From assembly GCA_011051755.1 (NCBI GenBank), contig DRKN01000057.1, positions 1-45,720 of the forward strand: 45,720 nucleotides of DNA, written 5' to 3'. This document shows positions 1 to 9,489 of this stretch, one piece after another. The notes beneath the pieces were generated by a model. That model was not told the DNA's origin and made no database searches. It worked only from the letters and a program-made list of their open reading frames with translations. The DNA comes from Gammaproteobacteria bacterium (GTDB taxonomy: Bacteria > Pseudomonadota > Gammaproteobacteria > SZUA-152). Both the position numbers and the translations under genes were made by a program. Positions within the stretch are counted from its first letter, which is position 1; each line of letters starts with the position of its first letter.

Positions 1-308
1 GGCTTGCGTAATTATGCCTTCAGAGACTTATAATACAAAAGCGCAAGCCTGACCCTGTTTCCCCTTGAGCTGTACAGAGTCTCTAATTTTTTCACGTTCT
101 TATTTGCGAAACGATGGAGCTGTTGGGTTCCTGAAATCCGGTTGCTTGCAGTTGATGTTTTGATAGGTGTGGCTCAAATTCCTTTCTTGACAAAAAACTA
201 AGGCGATTGGCAGGAACTTAATAGTTACCATATGAAATTGGTAATGGTACAGTTGCTGCCTGAGTACGGTGTTAATGCTGTCTTTAATATAGGGAGTTAT
301 ATAAGAAA

Positions 309-2372
309 ATGGATATAGTTCAACAAGGCGCTGTAAACAAAGTTGCATATATTAAGGGGGTGGATGGGTTACGTGCAGTCGCTGTTTTAGCCGTTATGTT
401 GTTCCACCTTGATTCGTATTTTTTGCCTGGCGGTTTTTCTGGTGTGGATGTATTTTTTGTCATATCCGGTTATGTTGTGAGCTGTTCTTTGGCGCGCTCA
501 TCTTCATCTGATTTATTTCGTTTCATTCTCAGTTTTTACGCCAGGAGAATCGTCAGAATTTTCCCTGCCTTAATTACATGTCTCATTATAGTAAGTATTG
601 TAACCACACTGTTTGTGCCGTCGCCGTCATCATGGTTAGGTAATGCAAATAATCAAACCGCTATGACAGCATTTTTTGGTGTCAGTAATTTTTATCTCGC
701 TTGGTTTAATGGTGAGTATTTTTCTCCTCGAATGGAATTTAACCCATTTGTCCATACTTGGACGCTAGGTGTTGAGGAACAATTTTATGTGATTTTTCCT
801 TTTATAATGTTTATTTGGATTAAATATAGGAAAAGAAAAACATTTCTAGGTTTTATCTCTAACTGGTTGCTGGCTGTGTTGTTGGTTATGTCTCTATTTA
901 TTTCATGGCAGCAAACCTCAGAAAGCCCAAATAATGCCTTTTATTTATTGCCAAGTAGATTTTGGGAGTTGGCATTTGGCGCATTACTTTTTAAGTTTCA
1001 TTCAAGGCAGAAGTTAGTGCCTAATACCGTAATTATAAAGCAATTGTGTTTATCAACAGGGGTGGTGTTGATTGGGCTTGGGTTTATTTTATCGGACAAA
1101 AACAGTTTTCCATTTCCTTGGGCGCTTCTTTCGGTTGGTGGCGCTCTTTTTATAATTGCTGGGCTGGTAAGTAAGGTGCTAGGGGCGAGGATAATAGTCC
1201 AGCGATTGTTGGAAAATTCGATGCTAGTGTACATTGGTAAAGTTTCGTTTTCCCTGTATCTGTGGCACTGGCCAGTTTACGTGCTTTTTCGCTGGACTAT
1301 CGGCTTGGAAACTATGTTAGAAATAATAAGTGCTATTGTGCTTACAGGCGTTTTATCCAGTATTTCTTATAATTACATTGAATCACCGATAAGAAAAAAC
1401 AAGTTTATTATGGGTCGACCAAGCTGGCATGTTGTTTCCTTTGGGGTTGGAATGGTCGTTGTCTCTTCTGTTTTTGCAGGCACTGTTTTTATGTCGCAGT
1501 CATTTTTAAGTCTTAGTGTTACAGAAAACAGGGAAATGTGGTATCCATATAATCCGCGTTCATTGCAAGCTGGTTCTAAGGGGGGCGGTGAAAAAATATT
1601 TAGTGGACGGAAGCTGTTTGTCTATGGTGATTCGCATGCTGGGGCATACGTTACTATGTTAGATAGTTTGTCAAATATAGATGGGGTAGAAGTTTATATA
1701 TATTCAAAGAGCGGCTGTAATCTTTCTGGATTATTGGTTCCTATAACGGCGAAATGCAAAAAATTTAATGAGAGGAGTTTATCTGAAATAGATTCGTTAT
1801 CTTCATTTGGTGATATTCTGTTTTTATCATCATTGGGGATGAGTCGTATTGGGGAGAATTATAAGATTTTAAATACAAAAGAAATTGTATCTAACCAGTT
1901 AAGCGAAGAGTCTGTGTCTAATCGCCGGCTTGCTCTGCATGAAACTGTTGGTCTCATAAGAAGATTTGAGGAAAAAAATATACATATTATCATTGAGGCG
2001 CCGAAACCAGTATTTATATCTCCCCCGTTTCGCTGCTCTGATTGGTTTAATTCATCAAACCCAATTTGTAGGGAGGGGGCTGTCTTGGCGCGTGACTTTC
2101 TTCTGGAGCACCGCAGGCCTGTTATGGATTCATTGGATTCACTGGCTAGAATTTTTCCTAAATTAATTATTTGGGATCCTTTTCCAATTTTATGTAAAAC
2201 AAATACATGTTCTTCATTTGATGAAAATGGGCCGCTGTTTTTCGATGTGGATCATCTTAGTGGGCATGGAAATCGTATTCTTCTTCCATCATTCCGGTTT
2301 CTTCTCAAAGAAACGTGGCTATCAACTCAGCAACCACCAGCTAAAACTGATGGATTAGTAAAATCGGAGTGA
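309..2372 (+). CDS. Acyltransferase family 3 (OafA/YrhL-like) with C-terminal SGNH-like domain
   Basis: 687 aa; N-terminal GVDGLRAVAVLAVMLFHLD and FSGVDVFFVISGYV, multiple TM helices, WHWPVY, then SGNH-like YGDSHAGAY block and DVDHLSGHG. Confidence 0.9.
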   Translation: MDIVQQGAVNKVAYIKGVDGLRAVAVLAVMLFHLDSYFLPGGFSGVDVFFVISGYVVSCSLARSSSSDLFRFILSFYARRIVRIFPALITCLIIVSIVTTLFVPSPSSWLGNANNQTAMTAFFGVSNFYLAWFNGEYFSPRMEFNPFVHTWTLGVEEQFYVIFPFIMFIWIKYRKRKTFLGFISNWLLAVLLVMSLFISWQQTSESPNNAFYLLPSRFWELAFGALLFKFHSRQKLVPNTVIIKQLCLSTGVVLIGLGFILSDKNSFPFPWALLSVGGALFIIAGLVSKVLGARIIVQRLLENSMLVYIGKVSFSLYLWHWPVYVLFRWTIGLETMLEIISAIVLTGVLSSISYNYIESPIRKNKFIMGRPSWHVVSFGVGMVVVSSVFAGTVFMSQSFLSLSVTENREMWYPYNPRSLQAGSKGGGEKIFSGRKLFVYGDSHAGAYVTMLDSLSNIDGVEVYIYSKSGCNLSGLLVPITAKCKKFNERSLSEIDSLSSFGDILFLSSLGMSRIGENYKILNTKEIVSNQLSEESVSNRRLALHETVGLIRRFEEKNIHIIIEAPKPVFISPPFRCSDWFNSSNPICREGAVLARDFLLEHRRPVMDSLDSLARIFPKLIIWDPFPILCKTNTCSSFDENGPLFFDVDHLSGHGNRILLPSFRFLLKETWLSTQQPPAKTDGLVKSE

Positions 2373-2426
2373 AACCTGGGTCATGCAATCTTGCATTATC
2401 CAATTTACGAGAAAAAGGGATCCGGG

Positions 2427-2860
2427 AAAATGGGGTGTGCGGTCGAGCCGGATCGATCATTCCAGCGGGTGGGAATCCTGCTCCGGCAAGGCAGGTCTAC
2501 CACTGGGTAGCAAGCATCGGGGTAACTCCACCAAAAGTAGGCGCTTTAGGCGAATGTCAAGCACGATGGGTGCAAGGCGGCAGGCCGTAAGCGGAAGTGA
2601 TTTAGCCTCACAAGTTTCCACATAAGCAGGGCGACAGCTTACCCTTCCTGGAAGCCTCCATTCTGTGATGCGCCAGACAAGTATTATAGAGCTGCTTTGG
2701 GGTTGTAAAGCATGGCATGTCCCCTAAAGGGCCTACTCTCGGTGAGCAACAGGAATGATGGGCAGCTCAGAAGATCCTGAGCTGTTTTTCAAGAAGAGGG
2801 TAAGCTGAACGAGTGATAATAAAACGAGAACAACTGATCCGGCTCTCTACCGCTCATCGT
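2427..2860 (+). other. Possible ORF-less group II intron remnant / structured non-coding RNA
   Basis: No credible CDS; starts with GTGTGCG (GUGYG-like 5' end), followed by GC-rich segments with many short complementary arms and text resembling group II intron domain I; no RT ORF or clear domain V found. Confidence 0.35.
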
Positions 2861-2899
2861 CATCCTGCAGGGAATTTTGGCAATCACGGCAGCTTGCAC

Positions 2900-3565
2900 C
2901 TATTTTTCGTAATAATCACGCAGCAGGCCAAATTGTTTGACGATTCGTTCGTCGTGAATGGGCGGTGAAAAACTGGCAAACCATCGGCGCTTCGGATCGA
3001 TTAACATAATCGATGATGGATGGTTGATTTGGTAGCTGTCCGGTGATTCGGAGGGCTTGCGAATGGTCAGGATGTTCAGCTGTTGGGTCAGTGCATCGAT
3101 GTCTGATTGGTGGCCTGTCAGACCGATAAATGCCGGGCTAAAATAGCCCATGTAATCTTTCAGCAGCTCGACAGTATCTCTTTCCGGATCCACGGAGACA
3201 AACACAAACTGTATATTGTCGTCTTGTTCTTTCTCCGCGAGCATATCGGCGATGTTGACCATTTCGGCAAGGGTGGTTGGGCATACGTCCGGGCAGGATG
3301 TATAGCCAAAAAAAACGAAAGACCATTTGTCTTTTAGTTGATCGAGAGTGAAGGGTTGCCCCTGCTGGTCGATGAGTGAAAATTTTTCCAGGGGGAGGGG
3401 CTCGGGGCGTAATGTTGACAGCAAGGGCAGAGGGATGCTGATCTTCTTGTTGGTATCCAGAATTTCGCTGATTGACCATGCAAAAAGTGGCAGACTGATG
3501 AGCACTGCGGCGGCGATCAGCCAGCGGTGGCGAAAATTATTTTTCCTGGGGTCGTTTGTCGTCAT
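2900..3565 (-). CDS. SCO1/SenC family copper chaperone
   Basis: FFGYTSCPDVCPTTLAEM (CxxxCP), VFVSVDPERDT, late His; N-terminal TM. Confidence 0.92.
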   Translation of the reverse strand: MTTNDPRKNNFRHRWLIAAAVLISLPLFAWSISEILDTNKKISIPLPLLSTLRPEPLPLEKFSLIDQQGQPFTLDQLKDKWSFVFFGYTSCPDVCPTTLAEMVNIADMLAEKEQDDNIQFVFVSVDPERDTVELLKDYMGYFSPAFIGLTGHQSDIDALTQQLNILTIRKPSESPDSYQINHPSSIMLIDPKRRWFASFSPPIHDERIVKQFGLLRDYYEK

Positions 3566-3764
3566 TTTTGTTGCGCCTTTTACGCGCCTATGCTGAAAAA
3601 TCCAATTGGCAACATGTGCCCTGGTTTGCGCGTTTGCCGCTGTTCGGCAAGGATATCACTTGTCAGGATATACCGACAGGGAACTTGATGTATGGGATTA
3701 ATCGGCAAGTGGAGGTATGCCAGGCGGTTTTTCTTCATGTGGCACTTCCTTGTGCGACATTTTT

Positions 3765-4661
3765 TTACAGGGAGTCGTACACCATGCTGGTGAACAGGAC
3801 GACCAGATAGACGATGGAATAAAAAAACAGCTTCATATCGTAATCGCGATCTGAGCGGAGGAATTTCAGTGCCTGAAACAAGAAGGCACTGCTGATGCCG
3901 GCGGCTGTCACAAGATAGAGAGTGCCGGCCATGCCAAGCGCATAGGGGAGGAGGGCGGCCAGCAACAGGGCGGCTGAATAGATGGCGATTTTTTTCTTGG
4001 TCGCCTGTACACCTTTTACCACCGGTACGACGGGGATGCCGGCCCGTGCATATTCTTCCCGGTATTTGAGGGCGAGACTCAGGGCATGGGGTTGTTGCCA
4101 GATGACCATGATCAGAAAGAGGCTGAGGGCATTGAGATCCACCCCTCCGCTGATCGCGGCATAGCCGATGACGGGGGGCATGGCCCCGGCGATACCGCCG
4201 AACTGATTCGCCCAGTGGCTGCGTCGTTTCACGATCATGGTATAGATGACACCGTAGCCGAGCATGGCTCCGGCGGTCAGTAATGCGGCCGGCAGGTTGA
4301 CGAAGATCAGCATCAGTAGCAGCGATGAGCCCATCAGCGTCAGGGCCACGGCCAGGGCGCGGGCGGGCGATATCAGGCCGATGACCAGTGGCCGCCGGCT
4401 GGTGCGCTTCATCAGTTTGTCGATGTCGCGGTCATAGTATTGATTGAGCATGCAGGAGCCGGCCACCGCCATCCCCAGGGTGACAAAGGTCCACAGGAGG
4501 ATGTCCCATTGGGGCATGATACCCTTGTTGGCAAAATACATCCCCGTCAGCGCCGCGACGATGCTCAGGCCGACGATGCCCGGCTTGGTGAGTTCGATAT
4601 AACAGGCCAGGGAAGATTTTGTTGTTACGGGCTTGGCAAGTTGGCACTCTCTCGCATTCAT
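3765..4661 (-). CDS. cyoE: Protoheme IX farnesyltransferase (heme o synthase)
   Basis: UbiA-type motifs NQYYDRDIDKLMKRTSRRP and YTMIVKRRSHWANQFGGIAGAMPPVIGYAA; start at ATG 4661 (MNARECQ) preferred over 4703. Confidence 0.92.
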   Translation of the reverse strand: MNARECQLAKPVTTKSSLACYIELTKPGIVGLSIVAALTGMYFANKGIMPQWDILLWTFVTLGMAVAGSCMLNQYYDRDIDKLMKRTSRRPLVIGLISPARALAVALTLMGSSLLLMLIFVNLPAALLTAGAMLGYGVIYTMIVKRRSHWANQFGGIAGAMPPVIGYAAISGGVDLNALSLFLIMVIWQQPHALSLALKYREEYARAGIPVVPVVKGVQATKKKIAIYSAALLLAALLPYALGMAGTLYLVTAAGISSAFLFQALKFLRSDRDYDMKLFFYSIVYLVVLFTSMVYDSL

Positions 4662-4732
4662 AGGCTTCCCCTTACAGCACACCGAAAATACATGAATAGG
4701 CAATATAATAGTGACTGGGTCAGGATATCGAC

Positions 4733-4746
4733 TTGATATAGGTCAA
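4733..4746. promoter_or_regulatory. FNR/DNR-like box TTGATATAGGTCAA
   Basis: One mismatch to TTGAT-N4-ATCAA; ~70 bp upstream of the cyoE start. Confidence 0.6.
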
Positions 4747-4768
4747 TGCCGGCATGTTGCAAACTGGC

Positions 4769-6343
4769 TCAGTGGCTGGTGCCAGCGGAACGCCGGGTCT
4801 TGTTGTAGACGTTGTATTTCCCCGACGGCTTTTTCATGGGGATGCGTTTGACCTCCTGCAGGGTTTTGGCGTCGTAGATAATAAGGGCGCCGTCCATCTC
4901 CCAGATACTCACTAATGCGTGGCTGCCGTCGCGGGTGAATTCTACGTGCCCCACCGTCTTGCCGGGCGCCGGTCGCAGGGTTTTGACGATTTCGAGGGTG
5001 CGCTTGTCGATAATGTGCATGACATCCTTATTGGGGCCGAAAAATACGTCGACCCAGGCATAGGGGGTGTTTTCGTGGCTGCGCATGAAAAAGCCGGGGC
5101 CGAGGGTGTTGAGACGCTTGATCACCTTCCAGTCCCGCATGTTGATGATGCTGACCACGCCCTCTTTGAGGTTCGGGGTGGCCATCACCGGGTGGCCCTG
5201 ATATTTCCAGCTGATGCCTGAACCCAGGTGCGGGAAGCCGGGCAGGTCGATGTCTGCGACCTTGCGTGCACCGTCCAGAAATACCACCTGGCCCTTGCCA
5301 CCGCCGCGCGCGGAACCCATCAGAAAACGGTAATCCTGATCGAAGAAAAAGTCGTCCAGATAGTCGTCCAGGACGATGCGGCGCACGGGAAACCGCATCG
5401 TTTCGTCGGGAAGGACATCGCCGGAGTCCTTGCGATAATCATGCACCAGGCCGGTGTAGGGTGGCTTGGCATCGTCTTCGTAGGAGATCTCCCAGACTTC
5501 GGGAATGTCCTTCAGGGCGGCGATGAAGCTGTTGCGTGGCGCCGCCTGGTAGACCGCGCTGACGCGTGAACTCTTCAGGCCCCTTTCATCACCCACCGGG
5601 ATCACCTTGATCAGGGAGAGATCGCTGGCGTCGAGGGCCACCAGGGTGTGGGGGAGGTAGTTGCCCACCATCACATAGCGCCCGTCACCGGACACGGCTA
5701 GGTTACGGGTGTTGATTCCGGCGCGGATCTCGGCCACCAGCTTCAGGTTGTACATGTCGAATTTGCTGATCCAGCCGTCGCGGGAGGCGAAATAGACGAA
5801 GCGCCCGTTCTGCGCGTACTTCGGCCCACCGTGCAGGGCGCGCCGGGTGGCAAAACGGTAAATCGGCTCGAAGCTGTCGCCATCCAGGATAGTGGCATGG
5901 TGGTCGCCGATCTCCACCACGATGAACAGGTTGAGTGGGTCGGCGTCGTAGATGGGGTGGTCGGGCAGGCTGCCGGGGGCATTGTGGATGATTTGCGAGG
6001 CGATGATTTCTTCCGCCCCCCAGCGTGGGGTTTGTGGCAGGGGCGTGAAGATGTAGTCCACCAGGGTCTGGATTTGTGCCTCGCTGAGCTGGTCGCCAAA
6101 GGCCGGCATCTGGGTCGCCGCCAGTCCCTCGTGAATGGCGGTGCGGGCCTTGGCGGGTGAGCTGCGTCCCAGGTTGCTCGGCAACAGGGCCGGCCCCATT
6201 CTGCCCAGGCGATCTTTACCGTGGCACTCGCCGCAGTGCTCGTCATACAGCTGGGAGGCCGAAGGCGGTGGGGTGGCGTTACCAATACCGCTGCCCAGAA
6301 CGAGCAGGAGAAGGGCGCTGAGGGAGATGATTGGTCTGATCAT
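4769..6343 (-). CDS. nirN: Cytochrome c / d1-domain protein NirN
   Basis: Signal peptide MIRPIISLSALLLLVLGSGIGNA, one CGECH heme c site, then d1 beta-propeller-like repeats; last gene of the nir cluster. ATG at 6343. Confidence 0.85.
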   Translation of the reverse strand: MIRPIISLSALLLLVLGSGIGNATPPPSASQLYDEHCGECHGKDRLGRMGPALLPSNLGRSSPAKARTAIHEGLAATQMPAFGDQLSEAQIQTLVDYIFTPLPQTPRWGAEEIIASQIIHNAPGSLPDHPIYDADPLNLFIVVEIGDHHATILDGDSFEPIYRFATRRALHGGPKYAQNGRFVYFASRDGWISKFDMYNLKLVAEIRAGINTRNLAVSGDGRYVMVGNYLPHTLVALDASDLSLIKVIPVGDERGLKSSRVSAVYQAAPRNSFIAALKDIPEVWEISYEDDAKPPYTGLVHDYRKDSGDVLPDETMRFPVRRIVLDDYLDDFFFDQDYRFLMGSARGGGKGQVVFLDGARKVADIDLPGFPHLGSGISWKYQGHPVMATPNLKEGVVSIINMRDWKVIKRLNTLGPGFFMRSHENTPYAWVDVFFGPNKDVMHIIDKRTLEIVKTLRPAPGKTVGHVEFTRDGSHALVSIWEMDGALIIYDAKTLQEVKRIPMKKPSGKYNVYNKTRRSAGTSH

Positions 6344-6357
6344 GGTTGCTTGCCCAC

Positions 6358-7572
6358 TCAATGCTGCGGTGAATAGTGTTGTTTTTTGTGCCGGGAGACG
6401 TAGGGCGTGTTGAGCAGGCGTTCGCCCGCCCCGCTGACGCCGATCTCTTCGTCGCTGAGGTAACAACCTGGGTCTTCGGCCCAGAAATCATCGCTGACCT
6501 GATAGGCGCGCACCCGCGTGTTGCCGTTGCAGATGTCAAAATACCGGCATTGGCCACAGCGGCCCTTGACGGCTCGTGGGTGGGACTTGAGCCCGGCCAT
6601 GAGCGGGTCGGAGGTGTCCTGCCAGATCTGCGAAAAGGGCCGTTGATGCACGTCGCCCAGGGTGTAGTCCCACCACATGGTGTCCGCGTGCACCCTGCCC
6701 AGGTTGTCGATGTTGGCCACATTGACTCCCGATGAGTTGCCCCCCCACTGGGCCAGTTTGGCCCGCATGTGATCGACCTTGTCGGGAAAGTGTTTTTTTA
6801 TCCACAGTAGCAGGTAGACGCCATCGGCGTCGTTGTTGCCGGTGACGAATTCCTTTGTTTGTCCCTCTTCCACATAGCGCCAGCAGGTATCGAACAGCCG
6901 TTCCATGGCCTGGCGGGTGGTCTGGAATATCGTGTCGTCCTTGCGGTGCACATTGCCGCGCCCGGCATAGTTGAGGTGGGAGAAATAAAACTTGTCGATG
7001 CCTTCGTCTTCCATGAGCTGTAGCATCTGCGGCAATTCATGGGCGTTGTCCTGCATCATGGTGAAGCGCAGTCCCACCTTGGCGCCGCTGTCACGGCACA
7101 GGCGGATGCCGTTGAGGGCGGCCTCGAAGCCTCCGTCCATGCGCCGGAATACGTCGTGGGTCTCCTCGATGCCGTCGATGCTGATGCCGACATAGTCGTA
7201 GCCTACGGCGGCGATGCTGTCGATGTTGGACGCGTCGATCAGGGTGCCGTTGGTGGACAGGCCCACATAGAACCCCATTGCCTTGGCGCGGTGGGACAGG
7301 TCAAAAATATCGGGGTGCAGCAGGGGCTCGCCGCCGGAGAGGATCAGCACCGGTACGTGAAAGTCCTTGAGGTCGTCCATGACGGTAAAGATTTCTTCGC
7401 GCGACAGCTCGCCGGGAAAATCCTTGTCGGCGGAAATGGAGTAACAGTGCTTGCAGGTGAGATTGCAGCGGCGGATCAGGTTCCAGATCACCACCGGGCC
7501 GGGCGGCTTGCGCTTGGGCGTCAAGGGGGTGGGATTTTTCAGTTCCTGGAGATAGTGTGATATGCGGAACAT
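6358..7572 (-). CDS. nirJ: Heme d1 biosynthesis radical SAM protein NirJ
   Basis: CNLTCKHCYS radical SAM motif, LSGGEPLLHPD, C-terminal CGQCRYFDICNGNTRVRA. Confidence 0.93.
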   Translation of the reverse strand: MFRISHYLQELKNPTPLTPKRKPPGPVVIWNLIRRCNLTCKHCYSISADKDFPGELSREEIFTVMDDLKDFHVPVLILSGGEPLLHPDIFDLSHRAKAMGFYVGLSTNGTLIDASNIDSIAAVGYDYVGISIDGIEETHDVFRRMDGGFEAALNGIRLCRDSGAKVGLRFTMMQDNAHELPQMLQLMEDEGIDKFYFSHLNYAGRGNVHRKDDTIFQTTRQAMERLFDTCWRYVEEGQTKEFVTGNNDADGVYLLLWIKKHFPDKVDHMRAKLAQWGGNSSGVNVANIDNLGRVHADTMWWDYTLGDVHQRPFSQIWQDTSDPLMAGLKSHPRAVKGRCGQCRYFDICNGNTRVRAYQVSDDFWAEDPGCYLSDEEIGVSGAGERLLNTPYVSRHKKQHYSPQH

Positions 7573-7584
7573 GCTTGACTCCCC

Positions 7585-8070
7585 TTAGCCGACGATACGC
7601 AGGCCGGTCTTTTTCAAAATACGTGTGCTGAACAGCACCTCGTGTCCACGATCTTTCGCCCCCAGTATGGCCGCGATGTGGCGGACTTTTTCATCGACTT
7701 CGGCGCGGTCACGACCATGCACCATGGCAAACAGGTTATAGGGCCAGGTCGGCGGATGGCGGGGACGGTGGTAGCAGTGACTGACAAAGTCGAGCGCGCC
7801 GATGGTTTGTCCGGCTTCCTTTATCGCGTCATCCGGGACATTCCACACGGACATGCCGTTGCCCTTGAATCCCAGGGCATAATGATTCGGTACCGCGCCG
7901 ATACGGCGGATGGCGCCGCTGTCGAGCATGCGCTGCATGCGGGTCATGACATCATTGGCATCGAGGCCCAGCTGTGCGGCGATTATTGCATAGGGGCGTG
8001 GCGTCAGTGGCAGCCCCCCCTGGGTGACGGCAATGATGCGCCGGTCGGTGGCGTCGATGACGGTATTCAT
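7585..8070 (-). CDS. nirH: Siroheme decarboxylase subunit, Lrp/AsnC-like (NirH-like)
   Basis: TQGGLPLTPRPYAIIAAQLG, ALGFKGNGMSVWNVPDD, CYHRPRHPPTWPYNLFAMVHG; cluster position. Confidence 0.8.
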   Translation of the reverse strand: MNTVIDATDRRIIAVTQGGLPLTPRPYAIIAAQLGLDANDVMTRMQRMLDSGAIRRIGAVPNHYALGFKGNGMSVWNVPDDAIKEAGQTIGALDFVSHCYHRPRHPPTWPYNLFAMVHGRDRAEVDEKVRHIAAILGAKDRGHEVLFSTRILKKTGLRIVG

Positions 8071-8510
8071 AGCTCGAAGCGCAGCCCCACAAAAAACTCC
8101 TCTATCTTCGGCACGTTATACACCCGGCAGCCCGTTTTTTGTTCAATCTCGGTGAGCACTTCGTCTATCCTTTCCGCTGTTTCCGTTGCCAGCACAAACC
8201 ACATGTTCAGGTGGTGTTCCCGTTGGTAGTTATGCGCTACCTCCGGGAAATGGTTGACTTGCTCCGCCACGCGGTCAAAGCCTTCATCGGGCACATGCAG
8301 TGCGGCCAGGGTCAGGCCACCGCCCAGGCGCTCGGCATGGTACATGGGGCCGAAGCGGCTAAGAAGACCTTCCGCGAGCAAATTTTCAAGCCGTTCAATG
8401 AGTTCCTTTTCCGTGATCTCCAGCGTTTTCGCCACCTCGGCGTAGGGTCGCTCGGTGATGGGGAATCCCCCCTGCAGCTGGTTGATGATGGTGGCATCCC
8501 GGGTATCCAT
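8067..8510 (-). CDS. nirG: Siroheme decarboxylase subunit, Lrp/AsnC-like (NirG-like)
   Basis: LQGGFPITERPYAEVAKTL, HNYQREHHLNMWFVLATE; ATG at 8510 overlaps the upstream stop. Confidence 0.78.
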   Translation of the reverse strand: MDTRDATIINQLQGGFPITERPYAEVAKTLEITEKELIERLENLLAEGLLSRFGPMYHAERLGGGLTLAALHVPDEGFDRVAEQVNHFPEVAHNYQREHHLNMWFVLATETAERIDEVLTEIEQKTGCRVYNVPKIEEFFVGLRFEL

Positions 8511-9046
8511 CAGGCTTGGCCTTCCGACGGGCTGTGCATTCTCGCCACGACCGGTTGATGGGGTGGCGCATCGATATAGTGGGCCCCGCACTGCTTGAAG
8601 CGCTGGCGGCTGAACAACACTTCATGTTGGATAGCTTTCAGGCCACAACGCTCGATCAGATGCTCGATGTTGTGTAACACGGCAGCACGGTTTTGTCCGT
8701 GGATCATGGAAAACAGGTTGTAGGGCCAGTCCGGCAGGTGGCGTGGCCGACGGTAACAAAGGGTAACGAAATTCACGCCGCCAATGCGTCGGCCGAGTTC
8801 GTCCACCTGATCATCGGGGATGTTCCATACGGTCATGGCGTTGGCGCGGTACCCCAGTTCGTGATGACGCACCACCACCCCCAGCCGTTTTATGGTGCCA
8901 TCGGCCAGTAGCGCCTGGATGCGTTCGATGGTTTCGTTTTCACTCAAACCGATACGGGCGCCAATCTCGGCAAAGGGGCGGGATACCAGTGGCAGGCCAC
9001 CCTGGATGGCGGCGACCAGCTGTTGATCCCGCGCCGTTAATCCCAT
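8510..9046 (-). CDS. nirL: Siroheme decarboxylase subunit, Lrp/AsnC-like (NirL-like)
   Basis: IQGGLPLVSRPFAEIGARIG, CYRRPRHLPDWPYNLFSMIHGQ. Confidence 0.78.
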   Translation of the reverse strand: MGLTARDQQLVAAIQGGLPLVSRPFAEIGARIGLSENETIERIQALLADGTIKRLGVVVRHHELGYRANAMTVWNIPDDQVDELGRRIGGVNFVTLCYRRPRHLPDWPYNLFSMIHGQNRAAVLHNIEHLIERCGLKAIQHEVLFSRQRFKQCGAHYIDAPPHQPVVARMHSPSEGQA

Positions 9047-9486
9047 TGCAATGGAAACCCCAGGTCGATGTGGTACTCGGCCTGCATGGGCAGGGGTAGT
9101 ATGGCAAGACCCGTTTGCTGTTCGATGTGTTGCAGTAAGGCTTGTAGATGTTCCTGGGTGTTTGCGGTGACGACGAACCAGAGATTGAGGCGGTGTTCGC
9201 GTTCATAGTTGTGATTGACCCCGGGAAAGGCGTTGACCAGTTCTGCCACCGCCTCCAGTCTGGCTTCTGGCACCGTCATGGCCACCAGAGAACTGACGCC
9301 GCAACGCTGGGGGCGGAAAACCGGCCCGACCCGGCTGACGACGCCGCGCTCCGTCAGGGTGCGCAGACCGCTGATGACCTCTTCTTCTGTTACGCCCAAT
9401 TCCCCCGCCATGTCCGCAAACGGTGTGGGGGAGGGGGGCAGGTTACGCTGAAAATCGTTCAGCAGGCGTTTTTCCAGTGTATTCAT
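9037..9486 (-). CDS. nirD: Siroheme decarboxylase subunit, Lrp/AsnC-like (NirD-like)
   Basis: FQRNLPPSPTPFADMAGELG, NHNYEREHRLNLWFVVTA. Confidence 0.78.
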   Translation of the reverse strand: MNTLEKRLLNDFQRNLPPSPTPFADMAGELGVTEEEVISGLRTLTERGVVSRVGPVFRPQRCGVSSLVAMTVPEARLEAVAELVNAFPGVNHNYEREHRLNLWFVVTANTQEHLQALLQHIEQQTGLAILPLPMQAEYHIDLGFPLQWD

Positions 9487-9489
9487 AGC

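Noticed and set aside
2369-2625. Two overlapping short ORFs (73 and 80 aa)
   Set aside because: No recognisable protein features, overlapping frames; the region looks like structured RNA rather than coding.
4919-5569. Several + strand ORFs opposite nirN, nirJ, nirF and nirS
   Set aside because: They are antisense shadows of GC-rich genes with clear domain content on the minus strand; no motifs or start signals of their own.
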